Positions 1-6,027 of a DNA stretch of 6,638 nt are shown piece by piece. The notes beneath the pieces are model-generated. The model was not told the DNA's origin. It worked only from the letters and a program-made list of their open reading frames with translations, and searched no databases. Each line of letters opens with the position of its first letter. Positions within the stretch are counted from its first letter, which is position 1. The position numbers and the translations under genes were made by a program. The stretch lies in contig JAWOHN010000092.1 of NCBI GenBank assembly GCA_046485135.1, forward strand, positions 1 to 6,638, given 5' to 3'. The DNA comes from CAZAQS01 sp046485135. GTDB lineage: Bacteria > Chloroflexota > Anaerolineae > Anaerolineales > UBA4823.

Positions 1-52
1 CTAACAGTTTGCGTTACATACACCCGGGCAAACTAACAGATCGCGTCACATC
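1..52. repeat. Imperfect direct repeat (two copies, may continue left of window)
   Basis: Two copies of a 19-20 nt unit, beginning CTAACAG and followed by a GCGT-ACAT core, lie at 1-20 and 33-52. They agree at 16 of 20 positions, with a 32-nt period. An inverted pair AGTTTGC (6-12) and GCAAACT (28-34) overlaps the first copy and the spacer, so a 7-bp hairpin is possible. The array is cut by the window edge, so copy number is unknown. It lies downstream of the lipoprotein gene and contains no gene. Confidence 0.5.
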
Positions 53-60
53 TAAATCAA

Positions 61-92
61 CCTTTGTGTTCCTTCGCGTTCTTAGCGGTTAA
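61..92 (-). repeat. Short interspersed repeat of the 'accgcgaag' type
   Basis: Read on the minus strand, this begins TTAACCGCTAAG and continues in a degenerate 9-nt period (CGCTAAGAA, CGCGAAGGA, CACAAAGG). It starts 2 nt after the lipoprotein stop codon (95-97). Related sequences occur at 4372-4420 and 6028-6049, so this is an interspersed repeat rather than local noise. Short repeats of this look are common between genes in several environmental phyla including Chloroflexota. Their function is unknown, and spurious small ORFs are often called on them. Confidence 0.55.
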
Positions 93-94
93 TT

Positions 95-850
95 TTACTG
101 GCTGGCGCGCAGCTCGAGGAATTGGATGACGGCAGCCAGAAGGCGGGGGTTGATGCCCAGGCTCAGGCCAGCGCCGCCGCCCAAACCGGAGGCTATTTGG
201 GTGGCATTGGGCAGAGGCACACCGCTGCCGGGGATTTCACCGCCGCCCTGACCCATACCTCCGCCAGGTCCCATGCCGCTGCCTGGCATCTGACCAGAGT
301 CACGCGCTGCCTGACGAGTGGCGCGTTCTTCTTCGGTCAACGAGCCGAAACCAGTCATGCCTTCCTGAGTCAAGGTCAGGCCGAGCTTTTCAGCCAGGGT
401 GGTCAGATCAGCCATAGTCATCTCCATGCCGTCAATGGCGGCCAGTTGTTCAGCGCTCATCTGCGCCTGGATTTGCTTGAGGACAGCTTCGACCTCTTGA
501 ATGGCGGCTGTGTCTGATTGGCTGAGGGCGCTCAAGGCCTTCCAATAGGGCAAGAGCGACTGGGCTTGCACAGCAGTGATGGGATAGTCTGTCTCTTCCA
601 GCTTCATAGAGCCGAGGGCAAGTTTGAAAGAATCGGGCAAATCACGTTCTTGCAGCAATTCACCGCTTTGTTCTTCGCCTGGATTGGGGGTGCCTTTGGC
701 TTGTACAGGGGCACCGGCTGCCGGCTGACCTGCTGCAGATTCATCAACTGGGGCGTTCGAATCCGCTGGTGCAGGGCTGGTTGTTCCAGCGCAGGCTGCT
801 AAAGTGGATACCAGTAAGATGGTGATCAGTAAAAGGCTTATCTTTTTCAT
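95..850 (-). CDS. Lipoprotein with Spy/CpxP-like motifs, last gene of the exporter operon
   Basis: This is a 251-residue predicted lipoprotein. A basic N-terminus (MKK) and a hydrophobic stretch (residues 4-18) end in the lipobox LAAC, with Cys20 as the lipidation site. Residues 21-65 are a low-complexity Ala/Pro/Thr/Gly linker that would act as a tether. Residues 66-157 are a compact, mostly helical domain with ITAVQ at 91-95 and MSAEQ at 131-135, and LTEEE follows at 171-175. Residues 187-231 are Gly-rich, and a short hydrophobic helix closes the protein. The (I/M/L)(T/S)xx(Q/E) spacing of 40 recalls the LTxxQ helices of Spy/CpxP proteins, but this is motif-level resemblance only. The start is well supported: AGGAGA lies 8 nt before the ATG. 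It begins 24 nt after the permease stop, so it is very likely cotranscribed. I do not recognise a named family. A role as sensor, chaperone or accessory subunit of the exporter is inference. Confidence 0.85.
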   Translation of the reverse strand: MKKISLLLITILLVSTLAACAGTTSPAPADSNAPVDESAAGQPAAGAPVQAKGTPNPGEEQSGELLQERDLPDSFKLALGSMKLEETDYPITAVQAQSLLPYWKALSALSQSDTAAIQEVEAVLKQIQAQMSAEQLAAIDGMEMTMADLTTLAEKLGLTLTQEGMTGFGSLTEEERATRQAARDSGQMPGSGMGPGGGMGQGGGEIPGSGVPLPNATQIASGLGGGAGLSLGINPRLLAAVIQFLELRASQ

Positions 851-874
851 GGGTTGTTTCTCCTAATTCATATC

Positions 875-2113
875 TTATTCATGCCGCAAAGCCTGGATGG
901 GATCCATCTGAGCGGCTTTATTGGCCGGGTAATAACCAAAGAACACACCTACCCCGGCCGCAGAGGTGAAAGCTAGCAAAATTGATTCGGGTACCACCAC
1001 GGTACGCATACCGCCCAATTCGCCGAACAGCCAGGCGCCTCCCACCCCCAAGGCGACGCCCATCAGACCGCCGACCAGGCTAAGCAGCAAAGCTTCGGTC
1101 AGGAACTGCCAGCGGATATCGTTGGGTGCGGCGCCAACTGCCTGGCGGATGCCAATCTCACGTGTACGTTCGGTGACGCTGACCAGCATAATATTCATAA
1201 TCCCGATGCCACCCACCAACAGGGAAACGGCTGCCACCCAGGCCAGCAAGTTGCGGAAGGCCTCGGTGGTCGATTCCTGGGTTTGAATAATATCCTGCTG
1301 GGTGGTGATGGTGAAATCAGCTTCTTCCAGGCTGACATCGTGACGCCGGGCGAGCAAAAGCTGGATTTGCAGGATGGTCTCTTCCAGCGGGATGCTGTCA
1401 TCCACTTTGACGTAAATCATTCGCACCCGATCGCCCATGACCCGTGCAAACTGAGAAGGCGTATATTTTTGGAAGACGACCGTGATGGGCATGTAGACGC
1501 GGCTGTCGTAATCCTGGTCGCCCACCATGCCTTTTTCTTCGAAGACGCCGATTACAGTGAATTTGGTAGTGCCTATGCTCAGACTCTGTCCGACAGCTGG
1601 GGCCTCACCATAAAGCTCAACGGCTAATGAGCTGCCTAACACGACCACCTTTTGATTGCGGTCAACTTCTTCTTGCGTGAAATAACGTCCAGAAGCAATA
1701 TTCATATCACGTACGGCTGGAAAACCAGGCGTGGTACCCAGGATCGGGATACCATCCAGGGAGGCTGAGCCAGCTTTCACGGTTTCCACGCTCTGCTGTT
1801 CGACGGCTACATCCGTCACACCTTTAACTTGCGTAGCCAGGGCGACGGCGTCATCGTAAACCAGGCCACCGGTTGAAGCTGAAGCCCCACCCCCGCCCGG
1901 TCCCATGCGGCTAAAAGCGGATTGCACAAAGACCAGGTTGGTGCCCAGGCCGGTGATCTGCTCTTCGATTGTCTTTTCGGTGCCGGCGCTAACCGCGATC
2001 ATAATGATCACTGCAGCCACACCGATGATAATCCCCAGCATGGTCAGCAGGGAGCGTAATTTGTTGCGTAACAAGCCCTTCCAGGCGATGCTGACGGTTT
2101 TAGTTGGTTTCAT
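875..2113 (-). CDS. MacB/FtsX-family ABC transporter permease
   Basis: This is a 412-residue integral membrane subunit of a MacB-type exporter. The order of elements is typical of the family. A first membrane segment (about 22-43, after the RNKLRSLLTMLGIIIG-type N-terminus) leads into a large external domain (about 45-285), which has a Gly-rich loop near 70-83. Three clustered membrane segments follow, at about 288-313, 338-363 and 378-396. The FtsX signature VTERTREIGIRQAVGA sits at 313-328, and the C-terminus GYYPANKAAQMDPIQALR matches the family ending. In MacB-type machines this subunit does not form a classical channel but moves the adaptor by mechanotransmission. The frame is open as far as 2179, but the ATG at 2113 is chosen because AGGAGG lies 6 nt upstream and the family N-terminus begins there. 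The gene overlaps the ATPase gene by 14 nt, implying translational coupling. The substrate cannot be told from sequence. Confidence 0.95.
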   Translation of the reverse strand: MKPTKTVSIAWKGLLRNKLRSLLTMLGIIIGVAAVIIMIAVSAGTEKTIEEQITGLGTNLVFVQSAFSRMGPGGGGASASTGGLVYDDAVALATQVKGVTDVAVEQQSVETVKAGSASLDGIPILGTTPGFPAVRDMNIASGRYFTQEEVDRNQKVVVLGSSLAVELYGEAPAVGQSLSIGTTKFTVIGVFEEKGMVGDQDYDSRVYMPITVVFQKYTPSQFARVMGDRVRMIYVKVDDSIPLEETILQIQLLLARRHDVSLEEADFTITTQQDIIQTQESTTEAFRNLLAWVAAVSLLVGGIGIMNIMLVSVTERTREIGIRQAVGAAPNDIRWQFLTEALLLSLVGGLMGVALGVGGAWLFGELGGMRTVVVPESILLAFTSAAGVGVFFGYYPANKAAQMDPIQALRHE

Positions 2114-2873
2114 GGACAGCCTCCTGTGGGCTTGCTGTTTGTGGCTGTACGGTTTGAGCAGTCTTTTTTCGTTCGCCATTGCGCTGGTCTACATCAACCT
2201 GCCCGTCTTTGAAGCGAATAGTGCGATCGGCATATCGGGCGATATCATCATCATGGGTCACCATGACAATCGTGCGCCCTTCGTTATGCAATGCCTGCAG
2301 CAACTCCATGATCTCCACACCCGAGCGAGAGTCCAGGTTGCCGGTGGGCTCGTCGGCCAATATCAGCAGCGGATCGTTGATCAGGGCGCGGGCGATGGCC
2401 ACACGCTGCATCTGCCCGCCGGAAAGCTCCTGGGGCTTGTGGTCCACCCGGTCGGCTAAACCAACCATGGTCAGAGATTTCAAGGCTTTCTCTTTTTGCT
2501 GATCGGTGGTCAGTGAGCCATTTCGGGCGTACAGCATGGGCAGCATCACATTTTCGAGGGCGGTGGTCTGCGCCAGCAGGTTATAAGACTGGAAGATAAA
2601 ACCCAACCGTTTGTTGCGGATATCCGCCAGCTGGTTCTTGTCCATCTGGCTGACATCTTCACCTGCCAGGAAATATTTCCCTTCGGTCGGTCGATCCAGG
2701 CAGCCCAGGATATTCATCAGGGTGCTTTTTCCTGAACCGGAGGGTCCCATGATGGCCACGAACTCGCCTTCGTCGATGCGCACATCCACCCTATCCAGGG
2801 CGCGCACTTCAGCATCGCCGCGGCCATAGACCTTGGTTAAAGCTTCGGTCAGGATAATCGGTGTATCTTTCAT
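2100..2873 (-). CDS. ABC transporter ATP-binding protein (MacB/LolD type)
   Basis: This is a 257-residue stand-alone nucleotide-binding subunit. All motifs are intact: Walker A GPSGSGKS (43-50), Q-loop Gln95 in GFIFQSYNLL, signature LSGGQMQR (150-157), Walker B LLILADEP (169-176), D-loop NLDS (179-182) and switch His207 in VTHDD. The sequence style (GRGDAEVRALD, MNILGCLDRPTEG, NKRLGFIFQ) is that of the MacB/LolD/YknY group, which partners FtsX-like permeases. ATP hydrolysis on the cytoplasmic face would drive the permease encoded immediately downstream. Residues 226-257 are a polar, Gln/Thr-rich tail outside the core domain. The start has GGAG 5 nt upstream and lies 10 nt after the adaptor stop. 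In E. coli MacB the ATPase and permease are fused; here they are split, as in YknYZ-type systems. The substrate is unknown. Confidence 0.96.
   Translation of the reverse strand: MKDTPIILTEALTKVYGRGDAEVRALDRVDVRIDEGEFVAIMGPSGSGKSTLMNILGCLDRPTEGKYFLAGEDVSQMDKNQLADIRNKRLGFIFQSYNLLAQTTALENVMLPMLYARNGSLTTDQQKEKALKSLTMVGLADRVDHKPQELSGGQMQRVAIARALINDPLLILADEPTGNLDSRSGVEIMELLQALHNEGRTIVMVTHDDDIARYADRTIRFKDGQVDVDQRNGERKKTAQTVQPQTASPQEAVHETN
2120..2125 (-). promoter_or_regulatory. Shine-Dalgarno AGGAGG of the permease gene
   Basis: A perfect AGGAGG on the minus strand, 6 nt before the ATG at 2113-2111. It lies inside the 3' end of the ATPase gene. It fixes the permease start at 2113 instead of the upstream in-frame ATG at 2179, which would give an 80-nt overlap and a 22-residue extension unlike the family. 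Confidence 0.85.
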
Positions 2874-2883
2874 GCCTTCTCCC

Positions 2884-4266
2884 TTATTGGGTGGCTACTA
2901 TGCCGGTGGAAATGGTTTCGCCCGCTTCTATGCCGGAGATGATTTCGGCGGAGGTGATGTCCACCAGGCCGACTTGCACCAGGCGCATCACCGGCTCACC
3001 GTTTTCGATCACAAATACGGCATATTCACCGGGGCTAATTTCACGCAAGGCCTCAACAGGCACCAGGATGGCGTTCTTCGCTTGTCCGCCAATCACGTCC
3101 ACCGAGGCGTTCAGGCCGACCGGCAATGTCATTTCAATGCCTAATGGATCTAACTGCACCAGGATACGGATAGCCTGCACGCCGGAAATAGTGGCCAGGC
3201 TGGGATCGACTGCGACCACTTTGCCGCTGAAGGTTTGCTCCGGCAAGGCGTCAAAGATGGCTTCGGCAGGGTTACCCACGGCGACTTTATCCAGATCGGT
3301 TTCGTCCAGGTAGACTTCCAGCATAGGCTGCTGCAGGTTAGCCAAAGTGATGATCGCAGTTGTGCCGACAGCTTCCCCAACCTGGGCGTTGATGGCCATG
3401 ACGGTACCGCTCATCGGGCTGGTTAAATCCAGGACCGCCTGGTTCTCTTTAGCCAGGGCCAGTTTTGCCTGGGCGTTGGCCAGCTCAGCCTGAGCCATGG
3501 TCAAATCATCAACGGCCGGACCTTCCTGGTATTTTTCGTATTCGGAGCGGGCTTTGTTGAGGTTGGCTTGAGCTACTTGCAGGGCGTGCTCGTAATTCAG
3601 GCGTTTGACAGCCGCATCGTAATTGGTCTGTGCGCCTGACAGGGCTTCGAGCAATTCCTGGCGGATCTCATTGGAGGTTGGATAATAGCGGTATGGCTCA
3701 AAGGCAACGGTGGCTTCATCCAGGGACGCCTTCATCTGATCCAAGGCTTCGATGGGGTCCAATCCTTGCAGGTAAGTTGGCAATGTGTAATTGTCCAGCT
3801 GGTACTGTGCATCCCGCACTTGCTGAGCATAATTGGCGATATTGTTCATGGCGCTAGTGCGAGAGATGTCAGCGTTGGCGTACAGGTCATCCAGATTTTT
3901 TTGCGCTTTCAGCACTGCTAATTCTGCGTCGGCAATGGAGGCATCGATTGATTCCTGCGAGTTCTTGGTTTGCAGGCTTGCCAGGACCTGGCCTTGCTCG
4001 ACCTGCTCACCAACGGCGAAATGCAGCTCGACCAGCGTGCCTGTCACGTCGAAGCCCAGCGAGATCTCTTCGGCGGGGGTCACCGATCCGGCGCCGCTAG
4101 CCAGCAGGGAGAGGTCTCCCTTGCGAGCGACAGCTGTCTGCAGTTCGGTTTGCGGTTCGGCGGCTAGCTCCGCTGCGGCTGCCTGGGTGGTGTAATAATA
4201 ATATCCGCCAGCTCCGCCGGCGATAACTAGAATGAGGATAATCCAAAAGAATTTGTTCTTGAACAT
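2884..4266 (-). CDS. Periplasmic adaptor / membrane fusion protein (MacA/HlyD family)
   Basis: This 460-residue adaptor is the first gene of the exporter operon. A short basic N-terminus (MFKNK) and one membrane anchor (about 7-24) precede the external part. The first half of the lipoyl (biotinyl-like) domain is at about 72-100, around FDVTGTLVELHFAVGEQVEQG. A long Ala/Gln/Leu-rich helical hairpin runs from about 105 to 275. The second lipoyl half is at about 280-310, around SPMSGTVMAINAQVGEAVG. A beta-barrel domain (about 313-395) and a membrane-proximal domain (about 396-460) complete the RND/MacA-type fold. The hairpin is interrupted by a Pro/Tyr-rich stretch (160-200: LPTYLQGLDP, YRYYPTS), so it is not a simple coiled coil. 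The ATG at 4266 is preferred over one at 4272 because the Shine-Dalgarno lies 8 nt before the former and only 2 nt before the latter. The function, coupling the inner-membrane ABC pair to export, follows from family and context. Confidence 0.94.
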   Translation of the reverse strand: MFKNKFFWIILILVIAGGAGGYYYYTTQAAAAELAAEPQTELQTAVARKGDLSLLASGAGSVTPAEEISLGFDVTGTLVELHFAVGEQVEQGQVLASLQTKNSQESIDASIADAELAVLKAQKNLDDLYANADISRTSAMNNIANYAQQVRDAQYQLDNYTLPTYLQGLDPIEALDQMKASLDEATVAFEPYRYYPTSNEIRQELLEALSGAQTNYDAAVKRLNYEHALQVAQANLNKARSEYEKYQEGPAVDDLTMAQAELANAQAKLALAKENQAVLDLTSPMSGTVMAINAQVGEAVGTTAIITLANLQQPMLEVYLDETDLDKVAVGNPAEAIFDALPEQTFSGKVVAVDPSLATISGVQAIRILVQLDPLGIEMTLPVGLNASVDVIGGQAKNAILVPVEALREISPGEYAVFVIENGEPVMRLVQVGLVDITSAEIISGIEAGETISTGIVATQ

Positions 4267-4274
4267 GTTCATGA

Positions 4275-4279
4275 CTCCC
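4275..4279 (-). promoter_or_regulatory. Shine-Dalgarno GGGAG of the adaptor gene
   Basis: GGGAG on the minus strand lies 8 nt upstream of the ATG at 4266 and 2 nt upstream of the ATG at 4272. The spacing favours the downstream ATG, making the protein two residues shorter than the longest frame. Confidence 0.6.
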
Positions 4280-4303
4280 GTTTAAATCCTGTTATTTGAT
4301 TGA

Positions 4304-4309
4304 ATTGTA
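4304..4309 (-). promoter_or_regulatory. Candidate -10 element for the exporter operon
   Basis: TACAAT (5 of 6 to the sigma-70 -10 consensus) on the minus strand, about 37 nt before the adaptor start, giving a plausible short leader. The hexamer 17 nt further upstream (ATAACT) is a poor -35, so the call rests on the -10 and its position only. Confidence 0.3.
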
Positions 4310-4371
4310 CAGGATGAATCTGCAGAAGTTATGCAGAGGGTATTGAGATTTTGCGAAGATTGGAAAAGCTG

Positions 4372-4420
4372 TTAGCCACGAAGGGACACGAAAGTTTTTT
4401 TAGCCACGAATTTTCACGAA
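4372..4420 (+). repeat. Two tandem 21-nt repeats (TTAGCCACGAA-N4-CACGAA)
   Basis: Copies at 4372-4392 and 4400-4420 have a 28-nt period. The 11-nt left block and 6-nt right block are identical in both copies; only the central four bases differ (GGGA versus TTTT). T-runs follow each copy. They lie about 106 nt upstream of the adaptor start. The element is related to the repeats at 61-92 and 6028-6049. Confidence 0.7.
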
Positions 4421-4447
4421 TTTTTTTAATGTTATTTAACGCCCGAT

Positions 4448-4504
4448 GCTGAAGCCTCGCGCTAGATCGCAAGGCCCATTCAGGCTATATCAGCTCGAAG
4501 AGCT
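4448..4504. repeat. Cluster of short hairpins (REP-like)
   Basis: GCCTCGCG (4454-4461) pairs with CGCAAGGC (4468-4475) with one mismatch over a 6-nt loop. AGCTC (4492-4496) pairs with GAGCT (4500-4504) over a 3-nt loop. Outer blocks GCTG (4448-4451) and CAGC (4491-4494) could also pair. Together with the adjacent palindrome at 4516-4535 this resembles a composite palindromic intergenic element. Confidence 0.4.
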
Positions 4505-4515
4505 TTGCAAACTAG

Positions 4516-4535
4516 CCCGGGGTTTTAACCCCGGG
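4516..4535. repeat. GC-rich palindrome
   Basis: CCCGGGGTT (4516-4524) and AACCCCGGG (4527-4535) are perfect inverted repeats separated by TT. As DNA the whole 20-mer is self-complementary except for the central two bases. It resembles REP-like palindromes rather than an intrinsic terminator, because no T-run follows on either strand and no gene ends here. Confidence 0.6.
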
Positions 4536-4569
4536 TGATGTCCGCCAAAAGCATTCCCAGTCTGTGAGA

Positions 4570-4697
4570 AGACCTGCCCGGATATGGATGATATTCTTGG
4601 AAATGATATTTTCTCGGCTTCCACCCGTTTTCGTGTGAGATAATAAACAACGATTATTTGTGTTCATGATGATGCAATTAACCATCTGGGCAGGTCT
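4570..4697. repeat. 128-bp segment with 10-bp terminal inverted repeats (MITE-like)
   Basis: AGACCTGCCC (4570-4579) and its exact complement GGGCAGGTCT (4688-4697) bound an AT-richer segment. Allowing one mismatch the match extends to 13 of 14 bases (adding GAT inward). The core GACCTGCCC occurs a third time at 4765-4773, just before the moeA-like gene. No clear target-site duplication was found at the ends. The interior has a local direct repeat ATGATATT (4588-4595 and 4603-4610) and no gene. It could be a small non-autonomous element, a long-range RNA stem, or a protein-binding pair. Confidence 0.45.
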
Positions 4698-4811
4698 ACT
4701 AACTATTGAGCTAGCAAATTTTAATGGGTACGGTTAGGTTCATGATCGACCCGGTTTGTTGGATGACCTGCCCCTACATTTTCTGGAATACCCGTTACAA
4801 AAAGGTAAAAA

Positions 4812-6008
4812 ATGATTTCATACCAGGAAGCTTACAAACTGACCATCCAAAATATCCAACCCATGCCAGCCGAGTCCGTTACCTTGCTGGAGGCGACCGG
4901 ACGGGTGGCGGCGGAGGATCTGAGGGCGCGGGTGGATGCGCCTACGGTGAATGTCTCGCTCAAGGACGGTTACGCTGTGCACCCGGAGGATATCGCCCAG
5001 GCGACGGCAGACTCACCTGTCAGGCTGACCCTTCTGGGGACGGTTGCCGCCGGTGGCGCATGGCAGGCTGAGATCGGACGCGGGCAGACAGTGCGCATCC
5101 TGAGCGGCGCGCCGGTCCCTGAACAGCTGGGCTCGGTGCTGACGGAGGAGTTCACCAGCAGGGAGGGCGATACGGTGTTGGCTTTCACACATGCCGCCGC
5201 GGGACGCAATATCCTGTTGAAAGGCAGTGATGTGCACAAAGGGGAAGTGCTGGCAAAAGCGGGTGAAACCCTGCGGCCCACCCTGATTGGCTTGCTGGCT
5301 GCTGGCGGCTATGAGCACGTTCCGGTGGTGCGCCAGCCGCAGGTGCATATCCTGGCGACGGGCGATGAAGTGCTCGCCCCGGGTGAACCCTTGCTGGAAG
5401 GCAAGCTGTATGCCAGCAACCTGGTGACCCTGGCAGCCTGGTGCCGCCGATACGGGTTCGCAGTCCAAACCCAGGTGGTACCCGATGATGCCGAGACGAT
5501 CCGTGATGCGTTGCATCAGCACCTGTCAGCGGGAGACGCTCTGCTGACCAGCGGCGGCGCCTGGAAGGGAGAACGTGACCTGACGGTGCGCTTGCTGGAC
5601 GAATTGGGCTGGCAGAAAACCTATCACCGGGTTCGCATCGGACCTGGCAAGGCGATCGGTTTCGGAATGTATCAAGGCAAGCCGGTTTTTTGCCTGCCGG
5701 GAGGTCCGCCTTCGAACCACATGGCCTTCATCCAGCTGGCGCTACCTGGTTTGCAGAAGCTGGCCGGTTTTGCCCAACCAGGGTTGCCGAGGCAGTTGGC
5801 ACGTCTAAAGGCGGAGGTGCATGGCCAGATCGACTGGACGCAGTTCATCCACGGGCGCATGGAGCAGGCTGATCAAGAGCTGCGCTTCCATCCCATCCTG
5901 GATGCCTCCCGGCTGCAAATGATGGCGCACACCGATGCTGTCCTGGCTATCCCAGAAGGTGTGGAGAAAATCACGGCAGGGGAGATGGTGTGGGTGCAGA
6001 TGCTGTGA
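4812..6008 (+). CDS. moeA: MoeA-like molybdopterin molybdotransferase, divergent subfamily
   Basis: This 398-residue protein has normal MoeA length and domain order. MoeA inserts molybdate into adenylylated molybdopterin in the cytoplasm, the last step of molybdenum cofactor synthesis. Visible family features are KDGYA (51-55), VRILSGAPVP (94-103), GRNILLKGSD (131-140), TGDEVLAPGEPL (183-194), VVPDD (222-226), SGGAWKGERD (247-256), IGPGKAIGFG (276-285), LPGGPPS (295-301) and the barrel-like C-terminal domain (from about 328). Counterparts of E. coli Asp59, Asp142, Glu188, Asp228, Asp259, Lys279, Pro298, Pro301 and Arg350 appear conserved by eye. Those of Arg137 and Lys275 do not, and the SGGVSVG and LPGNPVS consensus loops are altered. 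It stands alone, with no other cofactor gene in the window. The start has an AAGG-type site 6 nt upstream. It could be specialised for tungsten or for a regulatory role. Family assignment is secure, exact role less so. Confidence 0.9.
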   Translation: MISYQEAYKLTIQNIQPMPAESVTLLEATGRVAAEDLRARVDAPTVNVSLKDGYAVHPEDIAQATADSPVRLTLLGTVAAGGAWQAEIGRGQTVRILSGAPVPEQLGSVLTEEFTSREGDTVLAFTHAAAGRNILLKGSDVHKGEVLAKAGETLRPTLIGLLAAGGYEHVPVVRQPQVHILATGDEVLAPGEPLLEGKLYASNLVTLAAWCRRYGFAVQTQVVPDDAETIRDALHQHLSAGDALLTSGGAWKGERDLTVRLLDELGWQKTYHRVRIGPGKAIGFGMYQGKPVFCLPGGPPSNHMAFIQLALPGLQKLAGFAQPGLPRQLARLKAEVHGQIDWTQFIHGRMEQADQELRFHPILDASRLQMMAHTDAVLAIPEGVEKITAGEMVWVQML

Positions 6009-6027
6009 GGCATAAAAAACAAGGAGT

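Larger units (their letters stand above)
4273..4811. other. Repeat-rich intergenic spacer between divergent genes
   Basis: The spacer is about 540 bases and holds no credible gene: short open frames here have no ribosome-binding site or recognisable product. It should carry the promoters of both the leftward exporter operon and the rightward moeA-like gene. It also holds, in order, a pair of tandem 21-nt repeats, a hairpin cluster ending in a GC-rich palindrome, and a 128-bp segment with inverted-repeat ends. About 115 nt of less structured sequence follow, up to the moeA start. No convincing -35/-10 pair was found for the rightward gene. Confidence 0.7.

Noticed and set aside
1..52. CRISPR array
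   Set aside because: There are only two copies with four mismatches, a 12-nt gap, and no cas genes in the window.
122..802. Plus-strand open frames opposite the lipoprotein gene
   Set aside because: They are antisense to a gene with a clear signal peptide and Shine-Dalgarno. They have no recognisable product and owe their length to the GC-rich third positions of the real gene.
2114..2179. N-terminal extension of the permease by 22 residues from the ATG at 2179
   Set aside because: It would overlap the ATPase gene by 80 nt, reads as a translation of the ATPase tail in another frame, and ignores the perfect AGGAGG placed 6 nt before the ATG at 2113.
2833..3313. Plus-strand open frames opposite the adaptor gene
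   Set aside because: They are antisense shadows of a well-recognised MacA/HlyD-family gene, and their compositions resemble no known protein.
4516..4535. Intrinsic terminator
   Set aside because: No gene on either strand ends nearby and there is no T-run after the stem; a REP-like palindrome fits better.
4698..4811. Sigma-70 promoter of the moeA-like gene
   Set aside because: TACATT at 4775-4780 resembles a -10, but the nearest TTG-type -35 is only 13 nt away, so no acceptable pair was found.
4724..5071. Plus-strand open frame overlapping the start of the moeA-like gene
   Set aside because: It is in a different frame from the MoeA-like protein, Gly-rich through frame-shifted reading of that gene, and has no plausible product.
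5013..5522. Minus-strand open frame inside the moeA-like gene
   Set aside because: It is antisense to a gene with conserved family motifs throughout, with no ribosome-binding site or recognisable domain.
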